Positions 22,560 through 33,029 of a stretch of 64,000 nt of DNA are shown here, in pieces; position 1 is the first letter of the stretch, and every line of letters begins with the position of its first letter. The notes beneath the pieces were generated by a model. It made no database searches. It was not told the DNA's origin and saw nothing but the letters and a program-made list of their open reading frames with translations. Position numbers and translations under genes: made by a program. Source of the stretch: Hyaloperonospora brassicae (Eukaryota > Oomycota > Peronosporomycetes > Peronosporales > Peronosporaceae); assembly GCA_947650285.1 (NCBI GenBank), contig CANTFL010000175.1, forward strand, positions 1 through 64,000, given 5' to 3'.

Positions 22560-23529
22560 CATAGGCGTCTGGTGCTCTTTACGCAGAGGCCAAGTGGGAC
22601 GTAGATGTTTAGTGCTTCCGCACATAAAACAGCGTCTCACTTCATGTCGTTGCTCTGCAACATGAAGCACGCTTCACCTCCATCTTCAGCATGGCTGAGA
22701 TCCATCGGTTCTGACTTACAGTAAGCCAAGGTGCTCGCAGAGGTTGCCCTCGCAAAGCTTGGGTTGTACCCATTCCAACCAAGTCTGGCCGACTTGAAGT
22801 TGTGCTCAGCATTTTTAACGATGCTAACAGCCTCCTCAAAGGTAGAGGGATGGACTTGAACCACCTCGGTCCTGGCAACGCCATTATGAAGGCCTTCCAT
22901 GAAGACAGTCACAAAGACTGTCTCAGGGAGAGGGTCAGACTGCATAGCAGCCATCAGAGTTATCAACTCTTGGACATAGCCCGTTAACTCGTTCTTACCC
23001 TGACGGGTGGACAAGAAGCGTGAACGCACGCGATAGGCCTGGTTAGGCGGCGAGAAAACTCGCAACAGGTCTAGCTTTAGCGAATCCAATGTGGGAAACG
23101 CCAAGTCGACCGACGTGCCGCACATCAGAGCCCATTCTCTAGCTCTTCCATCGAGGTTTGAGATCGCCAGCGATACTCGCTGATGCTCGACTGAGATAAG
23201 ACCAGAGCTCATGGCCATCTCAATCTCACGGATAAGAGGGTCATGTTTTCACCCTCCTTTCCGGATAAGTGCTTGACGTCCACCTTAAGGGGACGAAGCT
23301 TACCCTCTTCGTCTGGCATAGACAGAAAGCGTGTGGGCATAGCCGACGATACCTGGTTCTGAACCTGCCCTAAAAGAGCCGTTTCATACTGCATAAAAGT
23401 CTCGACACGCGCATTGAGCACGTCGGGACCTTGTGCAGCGAAAAACTCAACATATTCTGGACCTATGGCCGCGGTTAGCTTATCTAGCGCAACCTTTTGG
23501 GCCTCATTTAGGGGTGTGGATTGCTCCAT
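22560..23529 (-). pseudogene. Gypsy C1 gag, frameshifted
   Basis: Gag begins at 23529 ([18 protein letters not shown]), reads about 106 codons, shifts frame near 23215, and continues in a 193-codon frame (23218-22637) with the gag core LDGRAREWALMCGTS and RFLSTRQGKNELTGYVQEL. Just beyond a stop, at about 22635-22575, is a zinc knuckle RCFMCGSTKHLRPTWPLR, in which the fourth metal ligand Cys is Trp. The same Trp is present in C2, so the change predates the duplication. Confidence 0.75.
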
Positions 23530-23587
23530 CCTCGCAGAGGGTCAGTCGTAACGACTCAGGCGTAGATTGACTACAAGTGCTACCAAG

Positions 23588-24125
23588 TGTAGCGGAGCTA
23601 CACAGCTCCTTAAGTCAGAGGAAGACTTTAACGCTCTCACGAGCAACTTTGGTTCAGAGAACCCGACTCAGAGAGCTAACAGCTCAGAGAGCTAAGGGTT
23701 TGGTTCAGAGAACCCGACTCAGAGAGTCAACAGCTCAGAGAGCTTACGGGATTTGTTCCAGAGGGACCAAACGATTTAAACGAATTACAGCATAGAGTGC
23801 TCGAGGACAAGCTACCTTTACAGGCGTTGCTTCTGTCCTCCCGATCAAAGACGCCTCGTAAGGCACGTGTCTCTTATTGATCAAAAGGTGAACTGAATTT
23901 TATTTCTTCTTTAAACCTAAAGAACATTATAGAACAACGTACTTAACCTAGTCACTAAGGTTCAAAGTAAAACCTCTCTAAAGATCTCGTAATCAATTGT
24001 TGACAGACATCAGTCTTCAACAATTGATACACTTACTGTGTTCTACTATCACTTTACAGGGTACCCCTTTCTTGTGTGCACCACACCTATCGTCGACTAC
24101 CAGTCGACGTGTAAAACCCGTTACA
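23588..24125 (-). repeat. 5' LTR of Gypsy C1
   Basis: 538 bp, starting TGTAGCGGAG and ending CCCGTTACA on the plus strand. It carries an array of tiny hairpins (23650-23755) and a 12-bp inverted repeat with a 13-base loop (23992-24003 with 24017-24028). The adjacent minus-strand sequence TTGGTAGCACTTGTAGTC is the probable primer-binding site. Confidence 0.85.
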
Positions 24126-24175
24126 TGGGTTCTTTATTGGTGCAGGTATGCCGGTTGACGAGCATGAATAACAGG

Positions 24176-24482
24176 TGACAGGCCCTTGGATGGCAGAGGG
24201 ACCGATCGGGCCAAAGGGGCTTGTTTGAAGGCGACTCTGGGATGTGTGGTAAAAATGAGAATGAATTGAATTGAATGCTAGCGATAGCGCGTGGCGCTCT
24301 ACAAATACTATATACCACTGCTCTGTGTCGTGAGCGCTCTACAGATACTCTATACCGCTGTGTACTACGTCCCATGCGCGTGGGTTCATACTGGCTGCTT
24401 CTGGTCTGGTTGGTAATGATATGCAATGAACTAACAACTGGTCGGACCAGGTTGAAGTGGAGATGACGTCTCAGTTATGTCA
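24176..24482 (-). repeat. 3' LTR of Gypsy B
   Basis: 307 bp, TGACAGGCCC to TATGTCA on the plus strand. It aligns over its full length with 36526-36827. The minus-strand purine run GGAAGGAGAA just inside it is the likely polypurine tract. Confidence 0.8.
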
Positions 24483-24505
24483 TTCTCCTTCCATGAACTT
24501 GTGCG

Positions 24506-27500
24506 CTAACACGGGAACACGCGGTGGATGCTCACTTGCTGCGTTTTCGATCCTTTGTCGAATGTGATCGTGCCGTTGTCTAAAACGTCCGTGATGGTGA
24601 ATGGTCCATTGGCTACCGGACGAGTCTTCGCGCGAAACGGCTTTGGTACTCGGATCATGACGGTGTCACTGACATTGTAAAAGTGCGAAATGCGCTTGTC
24701 GTTTTCTCGGTCTTTGTCGGCGAGAATCGCGTCGAATCGCCGCTTGGACATGTAGCTCCAGTTTGCTTTGTATAGCTTGTGTGTGATCATGTCCTGGACA
24801 AAGATGAGTTGGCCAGGCGATGCGTCCAAAATGCTGCGATAACTAGCTCGAACAGAAACGCGGCGTAGTGCAGTGCTTTCTTCTAGTCGATATTGGCGTG
24901 AAAACGAACAACATTGAGAAGCTCCATGTCGACGCGCTCGCAAATTGCATTGGCTTGCGGGTTCTTTGCAGTGATCGGTTTCGACTAAATCCCGTAGCTC
25001 TGCAAAAGTTCTTGGAACTCCTCACCAGTGAAATCAGCACCGAGATCATTCATGACTTGAACTGAAACGGGAATACCGGCAAATCCACTCGCGGTCAAAG
25101 CTCTCTGCTGTCGTCAGACTATTCTTGTCTGGTTATACGCTGTCTTCGATCCAGCGTGTCGCTTGAACGACGAGAGTGATACCGTAATAGCTATCGTACG
25201 GAAAAATAAGGTCGATGTGCACAACGTCTACGGGTTCACTGTCTTGAGCTTCCTTGGTGGTAGTAGTGCGTAGTCTTGTCGCCCGCCGTGGACGTAAGCT
25301 CGTTTGCACGTCAGACACATATTGACGCGCTTGATGATCGACATTTCCATTTCAGTCCAGTAAAGCGACTGTCGAATCGTCTTGTACAGGCGATCAAGGC
25401 CAGCGTGCCCGAGAATGTGGTGGTACCAATCCAGGAGGTCGTCACGCAAGGTGTCTGGGACAACGACGCGACCTTGAAATGCGACAAGCGTGCAACCGAC
25501 GAGAGCAAGAAACTTGTAATCTGGGTTGTTCTGGCTGGCGAGGCACCCAGACCTAATCGTCTAGATCGTTTCATCGCGCTCTTGGTGCTGGAGGATGACT
25601 GGGCTGTGCATGACACATAGTGGATCGTCCGTCGCGGCGTTAATCTCGACGTGCATTTGCTCTTGCTCTACTGTGTCAAATCGCGTTCGGGAAAAGGCGT
25701 CCGCGCCGAAGTTGATTACGCCCTTGATGTAGTGCAACGACAAAATGTATTTGGGAAGAAGCAGCTTTCAGCGCTTGACTCTGAGACTTGATTCGTTCGG
25801 ATAGATAAGGTTTTTGTGATCGGTGTGCACAACGACCTCATAGCCAATCAACATGGTGCGATACTCGCGAAGCAGCTCCACAATCGACAGGAGCTCGGGC
25901 TCCATCGTTGTATAATTGATCCGGTGTTTGTTAAGCGTGCGAGAGTAACAGGCGATGAAATTGTTTTCTTGCATCACGATACCGCCAAGCTGCTTTCCAC
26001 TTGCATCAGCGTAGACGTGGAATGGGAGGTCAAAGTCAGGGAACGCCAGCAACACAGCTTCTGCAAACGCTCTCTGGACGGCGCGGAACTCGTCGGTGTC
26101 GCTTTGCAGCCATGTGAATGCGATTTTGGAGCTCGTGAAGCGGTTCAGCGGCGCACATAGTGCTGGCTTGTTGGGTATCATTTCGCGATAAAAAATTTCA
26201 TGCCCTGGAAGAGACGCAGCTCTACCTTGTTACGAGGAAATGCGATATTATTGATTGCTTAGTCTTCTTCGCTTGTGGTTGAATGCCCTGAGCTGTGGAT
26301 GTAAAGCCGAGGTAGTCGACAGACTTGCGTAGCACGTGACACTTCTTGCCATTGAGTGTCACGTCGTACATGACCAGACGCTCGAACAGCACACGCAGGT
26401 GCTCGAGGTGTTTGCTCTCGGTGTTTGCTCTCGGTGTTTGAGTACACGAGCAAGTCATCCAAGTAGACGATTGCGAACGGGAGATCGCCGAAGATCTTCT
26501 TCATGCACACTTGGTTTTCGTCGAATGCCGTTGAGATCGCCATTGGAAGACATTTGTACTGGTACTTTCCTAATGGAAAACAGAGCGCCGTATAAGCTCG
26601 ACTCTGCATGGCAAGACTCCTGGCATAATATCCCATCTTTGCGTCGAATGTAGAGAGTAACTTGGCGCCAGATAAACGCAAGAGTATCTCGCGTATCTTG
26701 GGAACGTATTACGGACTGAGACGCAGGTAATTATTCAGCACTCGGAAGTCGATAAGCAAACGTAGCGATCCATTTGGCTTCGTGATGAAGAAGGCTGGCG
26801 ATAACATATCGGAGTCGTAGATTTGCTCAAGAACATCCGCGTCGAGCAGACGCTGGATCTCGTCTTCGGCCTTGGCTTCCATCGAGCGAGATAGTGCGTA
26901 CGGAGTTGCATGGACAGCACGGAAGTTTTTCGACAGTGGAAGGTCGAATTCGTCAAAGCGCATTTGACCCAAGTGGATGTCGTACAATAGCTGATGCTCC
27001 TCCGAAAGCCTAGGACGCGAGCGGCGAGCGGTGCCGGCAGGTGATCGGGCACCAAGTCGGTATGACGGACACCGTCGTCAACGACCTCCTTGTACTCGTC
27101 TGGAAACTCACGATCACGAGTGTCCGCGCGAACCGATGCTGTGCCACTGTTACCCGTGTTAAGATACGTTTGGTGTCCATCCCACTAAACGAATTTGTCT
27201 TTGAAGTTGAGCACAATTCCAAACGAATCCTGAGATCGCGCCCGATAATCATCTCGTCTTGGCTGAAGTTGATCACTTCAAAGCGATGAGTGATTTTGGA
27301 CGTAGGGTTGAGCTTGGGGAAACGAAACTGCACCACCGTGGAGCTGCTGCTCGTCACGTCGCCGCCGAATGTCTTGAACATTGTAGATGAGTGATCGAGC
27401 TTGCTTCCGTGATTGATGTTGGCGCTCATCGTGGTCTCATGGATGATGCTCCTTGATGCACCGCTATCGAACAGAGCGTCAGACGCGCGATTTTTGTGTC

Positions 27501-27510
27501 GAATCTGCAC
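24506..27510 (-). pseudogene. Gypsy B pol, broken
   Basis: Pieces in order, right to left. Protease with LFDSGASRSIIHET (active-site D-S-G intact; 27510-27010). RT front with FDLPLSKNFRAVHATPYALS and FFITKPNGSLRLLIDFRVLN (26987-26709). RT catalytic core with VYLDDLLVYS (26681-26259). RNase H with VYADASGKQLGGIV and VVVHTDHKNLIY (26181-25768). Integrase finger with HHILGHAGLDRLYKTIRQ and CLTCKRAYVH (25449-25228), core start EPVDVVHIDLIFPYD (25318-25133), and integrase tail (24943-24506). Frames change between pieces and a stretch of the integrase core is lost near 25100. Confidence 0.8.
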
Positions 27511-27519
27511 CTTGATGCG

Positions 27520-28013
27520 CAGTGGCGCAATCTAGTTTGCTGGCTCTTTCCCAAGCAAGCTGATCAGATTGATCTCGTCTTCGCTGTCGCTTGACTCGTT
27601 GACTCGAGGATAGTTCTTTGTCGGCTGCTTTAAATTGACTTCCCTTCGCTTCTTCTCATCCTGACGCTGCTTCTTGAGGACGAAGCAGTCAGCGGAGTCG
27701 TGCGAGTCGGTCTTGTGGAAGGTACCTTAGTTGCCCTTGGAATTTGGCTTTGAAGTGATGTTGCCCCTGATCTTGGTGTCTTGCTTATGCTTTTTGTTGT
27801 TGTACTCATGTTTATATGTGTTTGAGAAGCGAGAGGCTTTGCCGCCGGTCACATTGTTGATGTTGTTGGTGTGCGACTTGTCGCGGCCGTTGACCTTCTC
27901 AAGCTTCTCGAGACGCTTGAAGTACAGAACAAGCGCCGTCAGCTTGTCGTAGTGGTCGCTCGCGACTGCAAGTTTGTCTTGCCAGTCCTTCGGCATGGCG
28001 CGCTTGGAGAAGA
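27520..28013 (-). pseudogene. Gypsy B gag, 3' part
   Basis: The downstream part of gag, directly next to the A1 insertion. It reads FSKRAMPKDWQDKLAV, a basic Asn-rich stretch, then after a stop a His/Cys-bearing segment (FHKTDSHDSADCFVLKK) that looks like an atypical zinc-binding motif. The reading continues across A1 into 35991-36475, showing that A1 landed inside this gene. Confidence 0.7.
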
Positions 28014-28404
28014 TGCAACGGGGCAGCCCGTTACATGAAATTGTCACTTTAAGGAAAGTGACAATAAAGAATATAAAGAAGGATATTCTTTAAACAATAT
28101 CACCAAAGTGGTGATATTGAAGGGTAGACCAAAGGGTATGTTCATTGGTTGATATCGTGATGATATCAACCCACTAATCGCCGCAAGACGCGCGCAATGA
28201 GTGGTGACGAGACGTCACCATACATCCAGTTATATTAGTATAGTTAAACTAAGTCAAACGAAGAGACAGTAGTTTAAAGAATTAATTATATCAATATAAC
28301 AGTTCTACTTTTACCCTACCAACGCTTCCTCGCTTGCCAAGTGTACGTCCGTCGGGGCACCCAAAACCCTTGCGTTAAGTTACGCAAGGGTGTGCCCCAT
28401 TACA
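28014..28404 (+). repeat. 5' LTR of Gypsy A1
   Basis: 391 bp; starts TGCAACGGGG (TG-T changed to TG-C) and ends CCCCATTACA. Its ends are near inverted copies of each other. Internally it is almost wholly made of hairpins, e.g. GTTGATATC/GATATCAAC and TTGTCACTTT/AAAGTGACAA. The adjacent gag leader follows. Confidence 0.9.
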
Positions 28405-28406
28405 CC

Positions 28407-28424
28407 TGGTAGCACTTTGTAGTC
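28407..28424 (+). other. primer-binding site of Gypsy A1
   Basis: TGGTAGCACTTTGTAGTC, two bases after the LTR and beginning TGG as expected for pairing with a tRNA 3' CCA end. Gypsy C has nearly the same sequence at the same place. I cannot name the tRNA without a tRNA set. Confidence 0.6.
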
Positions 28425-28454
28425 CTTCCAAGGACCACATCATCCAACATAAAC

Positions 28455-29306
28455 ATGTTGGATGAAGAAGACACCTTTCACGCCACGCGTGAAGGGTTTA
28501 CCCATTTGAGTGACACCGAATGGGGTGCGGTAGAACGAATGAGTTCTACCGTAGGCGAACTCGTCGTTAGCGCCATGTTGGAGTCTCTAGACAGAGACCA
28601 ACAACATGCCGCTATTACCAAGTTCATTCAACATGAACTTGTCGCCGAAAGGAAAAAAGTAGCCTTGCTTCACCAGCAAGGCTCTCAACAGGCCGAGCAG
28701 TTGAGAGAACTCGGTGCTCAACAGACGGAGCTGTTGAGACAGCAGCAATTCCATGCTGGTGTGGGCGGGACGGCGCATGCGCGTCGTCCCGAAGTCATGA
28801 AAGTTGACATCTCCAAGTACAGTGGAGTCCCGGAGGACTCCCTGTTACTATGGTTTGTCGAACTCGACAAAGCCCTAAGGGCTCGTCGCGTCGAAGATGA
28901 GCAAATGAAACTCACATTTGCTCAGACCCACTTGGCAGGGCGTGCCAAAACTTGGTCCCTGGGACTCGAGCGTAGCGACCCAAATGTGTTGAGGTCGCTA
29001 GATGACTTCAAGTCCCGGCTCAGGCAAACGTTTGAGCCGCCACGTGCTGAGTTCAGGGCTCGTTCAGAGCTCCTGAAACTCAAGCAGGGTAAGCGTGATG
29101 TGCACGCTTACGCACAACATATACGACTCCTTGCGAGTAGTATAACTGCAAACCCAGTTCATGAACACACGTTGATTACGGTGTTCATGCAAGGGCTTGC
29201 AGAAGGGCCCGTCAGGAGCCACCTGTTCCGCCTTGAGCTGAATACGCTGGAAGAAGCGATATCAGCCGCGGAACAGGAAGACTTTAGCATGACAGGCTCA
29301 TGCTAG
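28455..29306 (+). CDS. Gypsy A1 Gag
   Basis: A 283-codon Gag, the capsid-forming protein that packages the element's RNA. Residues about 55-95 are a glutamine-rich coiled coil (LLHQQGSQQAEQLRELGAQQ). Residues about 130-235 form the gag core (LAGRAKTWSLGLERSDP, then LLKLKQGKRDVHAYAQHIRL). It ends at a TAG shortly after a +1 frame break also present in A2. The expected zinc knuckle lies just downstream in another frame (29422-29463, RCQKLGHYAYEC), where the first Cys position is a TGA in both copies. The ATG at 28455 lies in the second arm of a perfect 10-bp inverted repeat with a 4-base loop. Confidence 0.8.
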   Translation: MLDEEDTFHATREGFTHLSDTEWGAVERMSSTVGELVVSAMLESLDRDQQHAAITKFIQHELVAERKKVALLHQQGSQQAEQLRELGAQQTELLRQQQFHAGVGGTAHARRPEVMKVDISKYSGVPEDSLLLWFVELDKALRARRVEDEQMKLTFAQTHLAGRAKTWSLGLERSDPNVLRSLDDFKSRLRQTFEPPRAEFRARSELLKLKQGKRDVHAYAQHIRLLASSITANPVHEHTLITVFMQGLAEGPVRSHLFRLELNTLEEAISAAEQEDFSMTGSC

Positions 29307-29651
29307 CTCAAACTCTTATCGTCCACGGAGACGACAAGAGATCTGAGGTCCAGAACTAATGGACCTCTGCTATGTTGAGAGCGAGAGACCTCGCTCTTCG
29401 GACAACAAGCGATTGCAGAGGTGAAATCGCTGCCAGAAGTTAGGGCACTACGCATATGAGTGTAGTGCTCCACGCCCAGTACCAAACAGTACTGAGCGAA
29501 ATGGACGACCATTCGCCAGAAAGGGCAATGGGCGTGGGTACAGCGCTGTTGCGAAGCCGCAACAGCGAGACGGACCATCAAAAAATGGTCGGGGTCAGTA
29601 GGGGCGGAGCGCTCTACTGATCTAGCAACCTCAAGAGAATTTGCAAATCTC

Positions 29652-32600
29652 TTGACGAAAGTTGCTCCAGATACACAACCATTGTGTGTCTCTGCACCTG
29701 GTGATGACATTTCGCTCATCACCTTGAAGTTGGAAGCGACAAATGATTTGTCGCTTCGTGCCCTAGTAGACTGTGGGGCGTCGAACAACTTTATTCGACG
29801 CCAGTCACTAGAGGGTAGTAGGCTCAAGTTAGTTGAGCGCGACATTCTCCTCACAAGGATGACGGTGCGCCTTGCAACAGGCGCATCGATAACCGTTGAA
29901 AAACGTGTAGTAGGAATCCACTACACGTTAGAGGGCGAACAGTACGATGATGACTTCATCGTACTATATCTGGATGACAAATTTGATGTCATCCTGGGAT
30001 TACCTTGGCTCAGAAAGTACGAGCCAAGGGTGAGCTGGCAGCATCGATCCGTGAAGATGCCTGCCGCTTGTTCATCAGATGGCCATCTGATGAACGTCAT
30101 GGAGCGTCCACAAGCGTTTGGACGTACTGCGAGTGAGTGCGATGGCCTCACTTGCGGTACGGTCGTTAGCACGACTGCACAAGATCACAGTGTAGTTGAC
30201 CACTACACTGTGGAGCAAGCTCCCGGCGGCTGTACAGAAGTACAGGCGGCCCGAAGGTCCACCACTCGAATAAGTCGAGTTGACCGGGACGTGGATGCAC
30301 GCCTAGCGGGCGACACCCTGGCAAGAGAAAACCGGTTGCCCACAAGCGGCAACACGGATATCCTAGGTCGACTGGAGAGTCGACCGTAGAGGATCGGTTC
30401 CTGACTGTGGTTGCACAGCCACAGTCAGAAGACGTCGAGGGAATAAGTCCCCACGTACTTGAGGAAGGAATTCCTCAAGAGTCACTTACTGAAGAATTAG
30501 GCCTTCAGCAACCTGTGGAACGAAGTTCCCAGAAAGTAACCGAGACGTTGAACGTCTTGGTTAATGACAGATCGAGCGTAGGCGCTTATACGCTTGATCT
30601 GATTGTGCCTACGGAGTCAACTTCGGAGACAACTCAATTGCCAACGCTAGAATCGAAACGGTTCTTGCGTGATATGCGTAGTGGCAAAGTCAATCAGATC
30701 TGCATACTCGTCACAGAGGATGAGTATTTTATCGATAGTCGGTCGGCAACAGTATTTGCCGAGAACGAACGGATTCTCAGCATCTCATCGATGGACGAAA
30801 GTGTCCTCGATGAGACGACTTGGATTGAACGATACACGTCTCAATCCTGGGAGTCACTTCAGGCAAATCCTTTGTATAAGGATTTGATCGAATTCAGGGA
30901 TGTGTTCCCTGAATCCGTACCTTGCGAGTTGCCTATGGACAAAGGCGCTCGACACGAGATCGAGCTCACTGGGCTCGAAGTACTGTGTCATAAAGCAGTG
31001 GCCACTGCCTCGTGAACAAGTACTAGCGATCGACAAGTTTTTTGCCGATCGCTTAGCAGCGGGCCATGTGAGGGAATCAACATCCCCTCACAGCTCCCCG
31101 ACCTTCTGTGTGCGAAAGGTCACATGAGGATGGAGGATAGTACACGCATTCAACAAGTTGAATGCTTCAACGGTACCGGCTCAGACGCCGATACCGAGGA
31201 AGGACGTAATCATAGATGGTATGTCAAAGAGAACCATCTTTTCGTCCATGGATCTGATGGATGGATTCTATCAGATCCTGATGCGTGAACGGGACGTCCC
31301 GTTCACGGCAGTGAGTACCCCCAGCGGGATGCTGTGGGAGTGGATAGTGATGCCACAGGGGCTGAGTAATGCCCCTGCAACATTCAACAGATGTGTAACA
31401 GATCTGTTGAGACCGGTGCGGGACTTTGCACCGAGTTACTTCGACAATGTGTTCGTCCATAGCCGGGATATGGACGGAAAGACGGACGTTGAAGTTCACA
31501 GAACTCACGTTCGTCAGGTTCTTCAACTTATGCGCAAGCACAAGTTGTACGCCAACCTCAAGAAGTGTATATTCGCGGCTAGCGAAATACCACTTCTTGG
31601 GTGCATCGTGGGTAAACACGGCGTACGCCCTGATCCCGAAAAGATCAAGGCGATCACAGACTGGCCAGTGCCAGTCGATGTCAAGGGACTAAGGAAGTTC
31701 CTTGGACTAGCGGCGTACTTGCACAAGTACTCGCGCAACTACGCCGAGATGACTGTTCATCTTTCTTGTCGACTCAAGAAAAATGTCAAGTGGTCATGGA
31801 ACGCTGAGTGCCAGCGTTCCTTTGAGGGTATCAAGCAAAGCTCAATGCAATCGTCCATCTTGGCGATTGCAGATCAGGACAGACCATTTCATGTGGTCTG
31901 TGACGCCAGCGATTTCGCAATCGGCTGTGCGTTAATGCAGTTCGATGCAGATGGCGCGGAGCGCGTCATCTGTTATCAGTCGCGTCAGCTGCAAGCAGCT
32001 GAGCGTAATTACCCAGTGCATGACAAGGAACTCCTTGCCATGAAATACGCACTGGCTAAGTTTCGCGTCTATCTCTTGGGAGATAGACCGTTTGCTGTCT
32101 ACACGGACCATGCGTCATTACGCACGGCCGTAAACAGCCCACACCTCTCGCAAAGAATGGCGAGGTGGCTGTCTTTCTTCGCGGAGTATAACTTCTCCGT
32201 GGAGTATATACCGGGACGACTCAATGTCGTCACTGATGCGTTATCACGTCGGCCCGACTTCGATCCAGCGACCCGAGTCAACAGTGAGATCTTGCTCACT
32301 GTTGCGACACTGTCCATCAGTGTGCCGTCGTTACCGTTACTCGACGACGTGCGGAAGGCATACGCAGGAGACACGAATCTCCTCCGTTTGATGGGTCATC
32401 TTGCGAACCCATCCCGGAAATCCTTGTCGGATTTGTCGGCCCTGTACCGTTCCTCTTTGGATCGGTACACTACTCGCAATGGCCTGCTGTACTATACAGC
32501 AGTTGCCGACGACACGCCTCGTGTCGTCGTACCCGCTCATCATGATTTGCGTTTGCGCATCATGTATGAGTGTCACGATACCCCAACAAGCGGCCATCGT

Positions 32601-33029
32601 GGAAGGGAAAAGCCTTACCTCACGGTAAGTCGCGACTTTTACTGGCCCCGCCAGTATCAGTTTGTTCGCAAGTACATACGTGCTTGCAAGGTTTGTCAAC
32701 GGGTGAAGCCTAGTCCTTCATCCCGTGCGCCATTGCAGCCTCTGCCTGTTCCGACAGAGTGCTGGCAGTCCGTTTCAATGGACTTCGTCTTCGGGTTTCC
32801 CGATGACGCTCACAAGAATAATGGTATTCTTGTGTTTCTTGACCGATTCAGCAAGATGGTACATCTTGCTGCAGTCCCTGAGTCGATCAAGGCTCAAGGA
32901 TGTGCTCGTGTCTTTCTAGACACGGTCTTTAGACTACACGGGTTACCCCGTGAACTCGTATCCGACCGTGACCCTCGGTTCACGGCGGCATTTTGGCAAA
33001 CCGTGTTTGTACTCTCGGAACACGATTGA
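29652..33029 (+). pseudogene. Gypsy A1 protease, RT, RNase H and integrase core
   Basis: Protease: LRALVDCGASNNFIRRQ, active-site D-C-G-A, in 29652-30389. One-base deletions relative to A2 near 30250 and 30967 move the frame (30407-31015, then 30900-31127), and a TGA follows the VRKVT segment. A 623-codon frame (31158-33029) carries RT (IIDGMSKRTIFSSMDLMDGF; MPQGLSNAPATFNRC), RNase H (FHVVCDASDFAIGCALMQ; VYTDHASLRTA) and integrase (CKVCQRVKPSPSS; MDFVFGFPD; VSDRDPRFTAAFW). The RT catalytic motif is YFDNVFVHS instead of YFDD, which should abolish polymerase activity. A2 keeps YFDD. Confidence 0.85.

Larger units (their letters stand above)
17360..24125 (-). mobile_element. Gypsy C1, chromodomain retrotransposon lacking its 3' LTR
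   Basis: A minus-strand Ty3/Gypsy element. In its own orientation it has a 5' LTR (24125-23588), a primer-binding site, gag, protease, RT, RNase H, integrase and a chromodomain. Its 3' end is cut at about 17360, so the polypurine tract, 3' LTR and the start of the antisense gene are gone. From about 17985 to 22815 it is nearly identical to Gypsy C2 at a constant offset (32020 over most of the length), including shared stop codons. Outside that block the two differ strongly. Confidence 0.85.
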
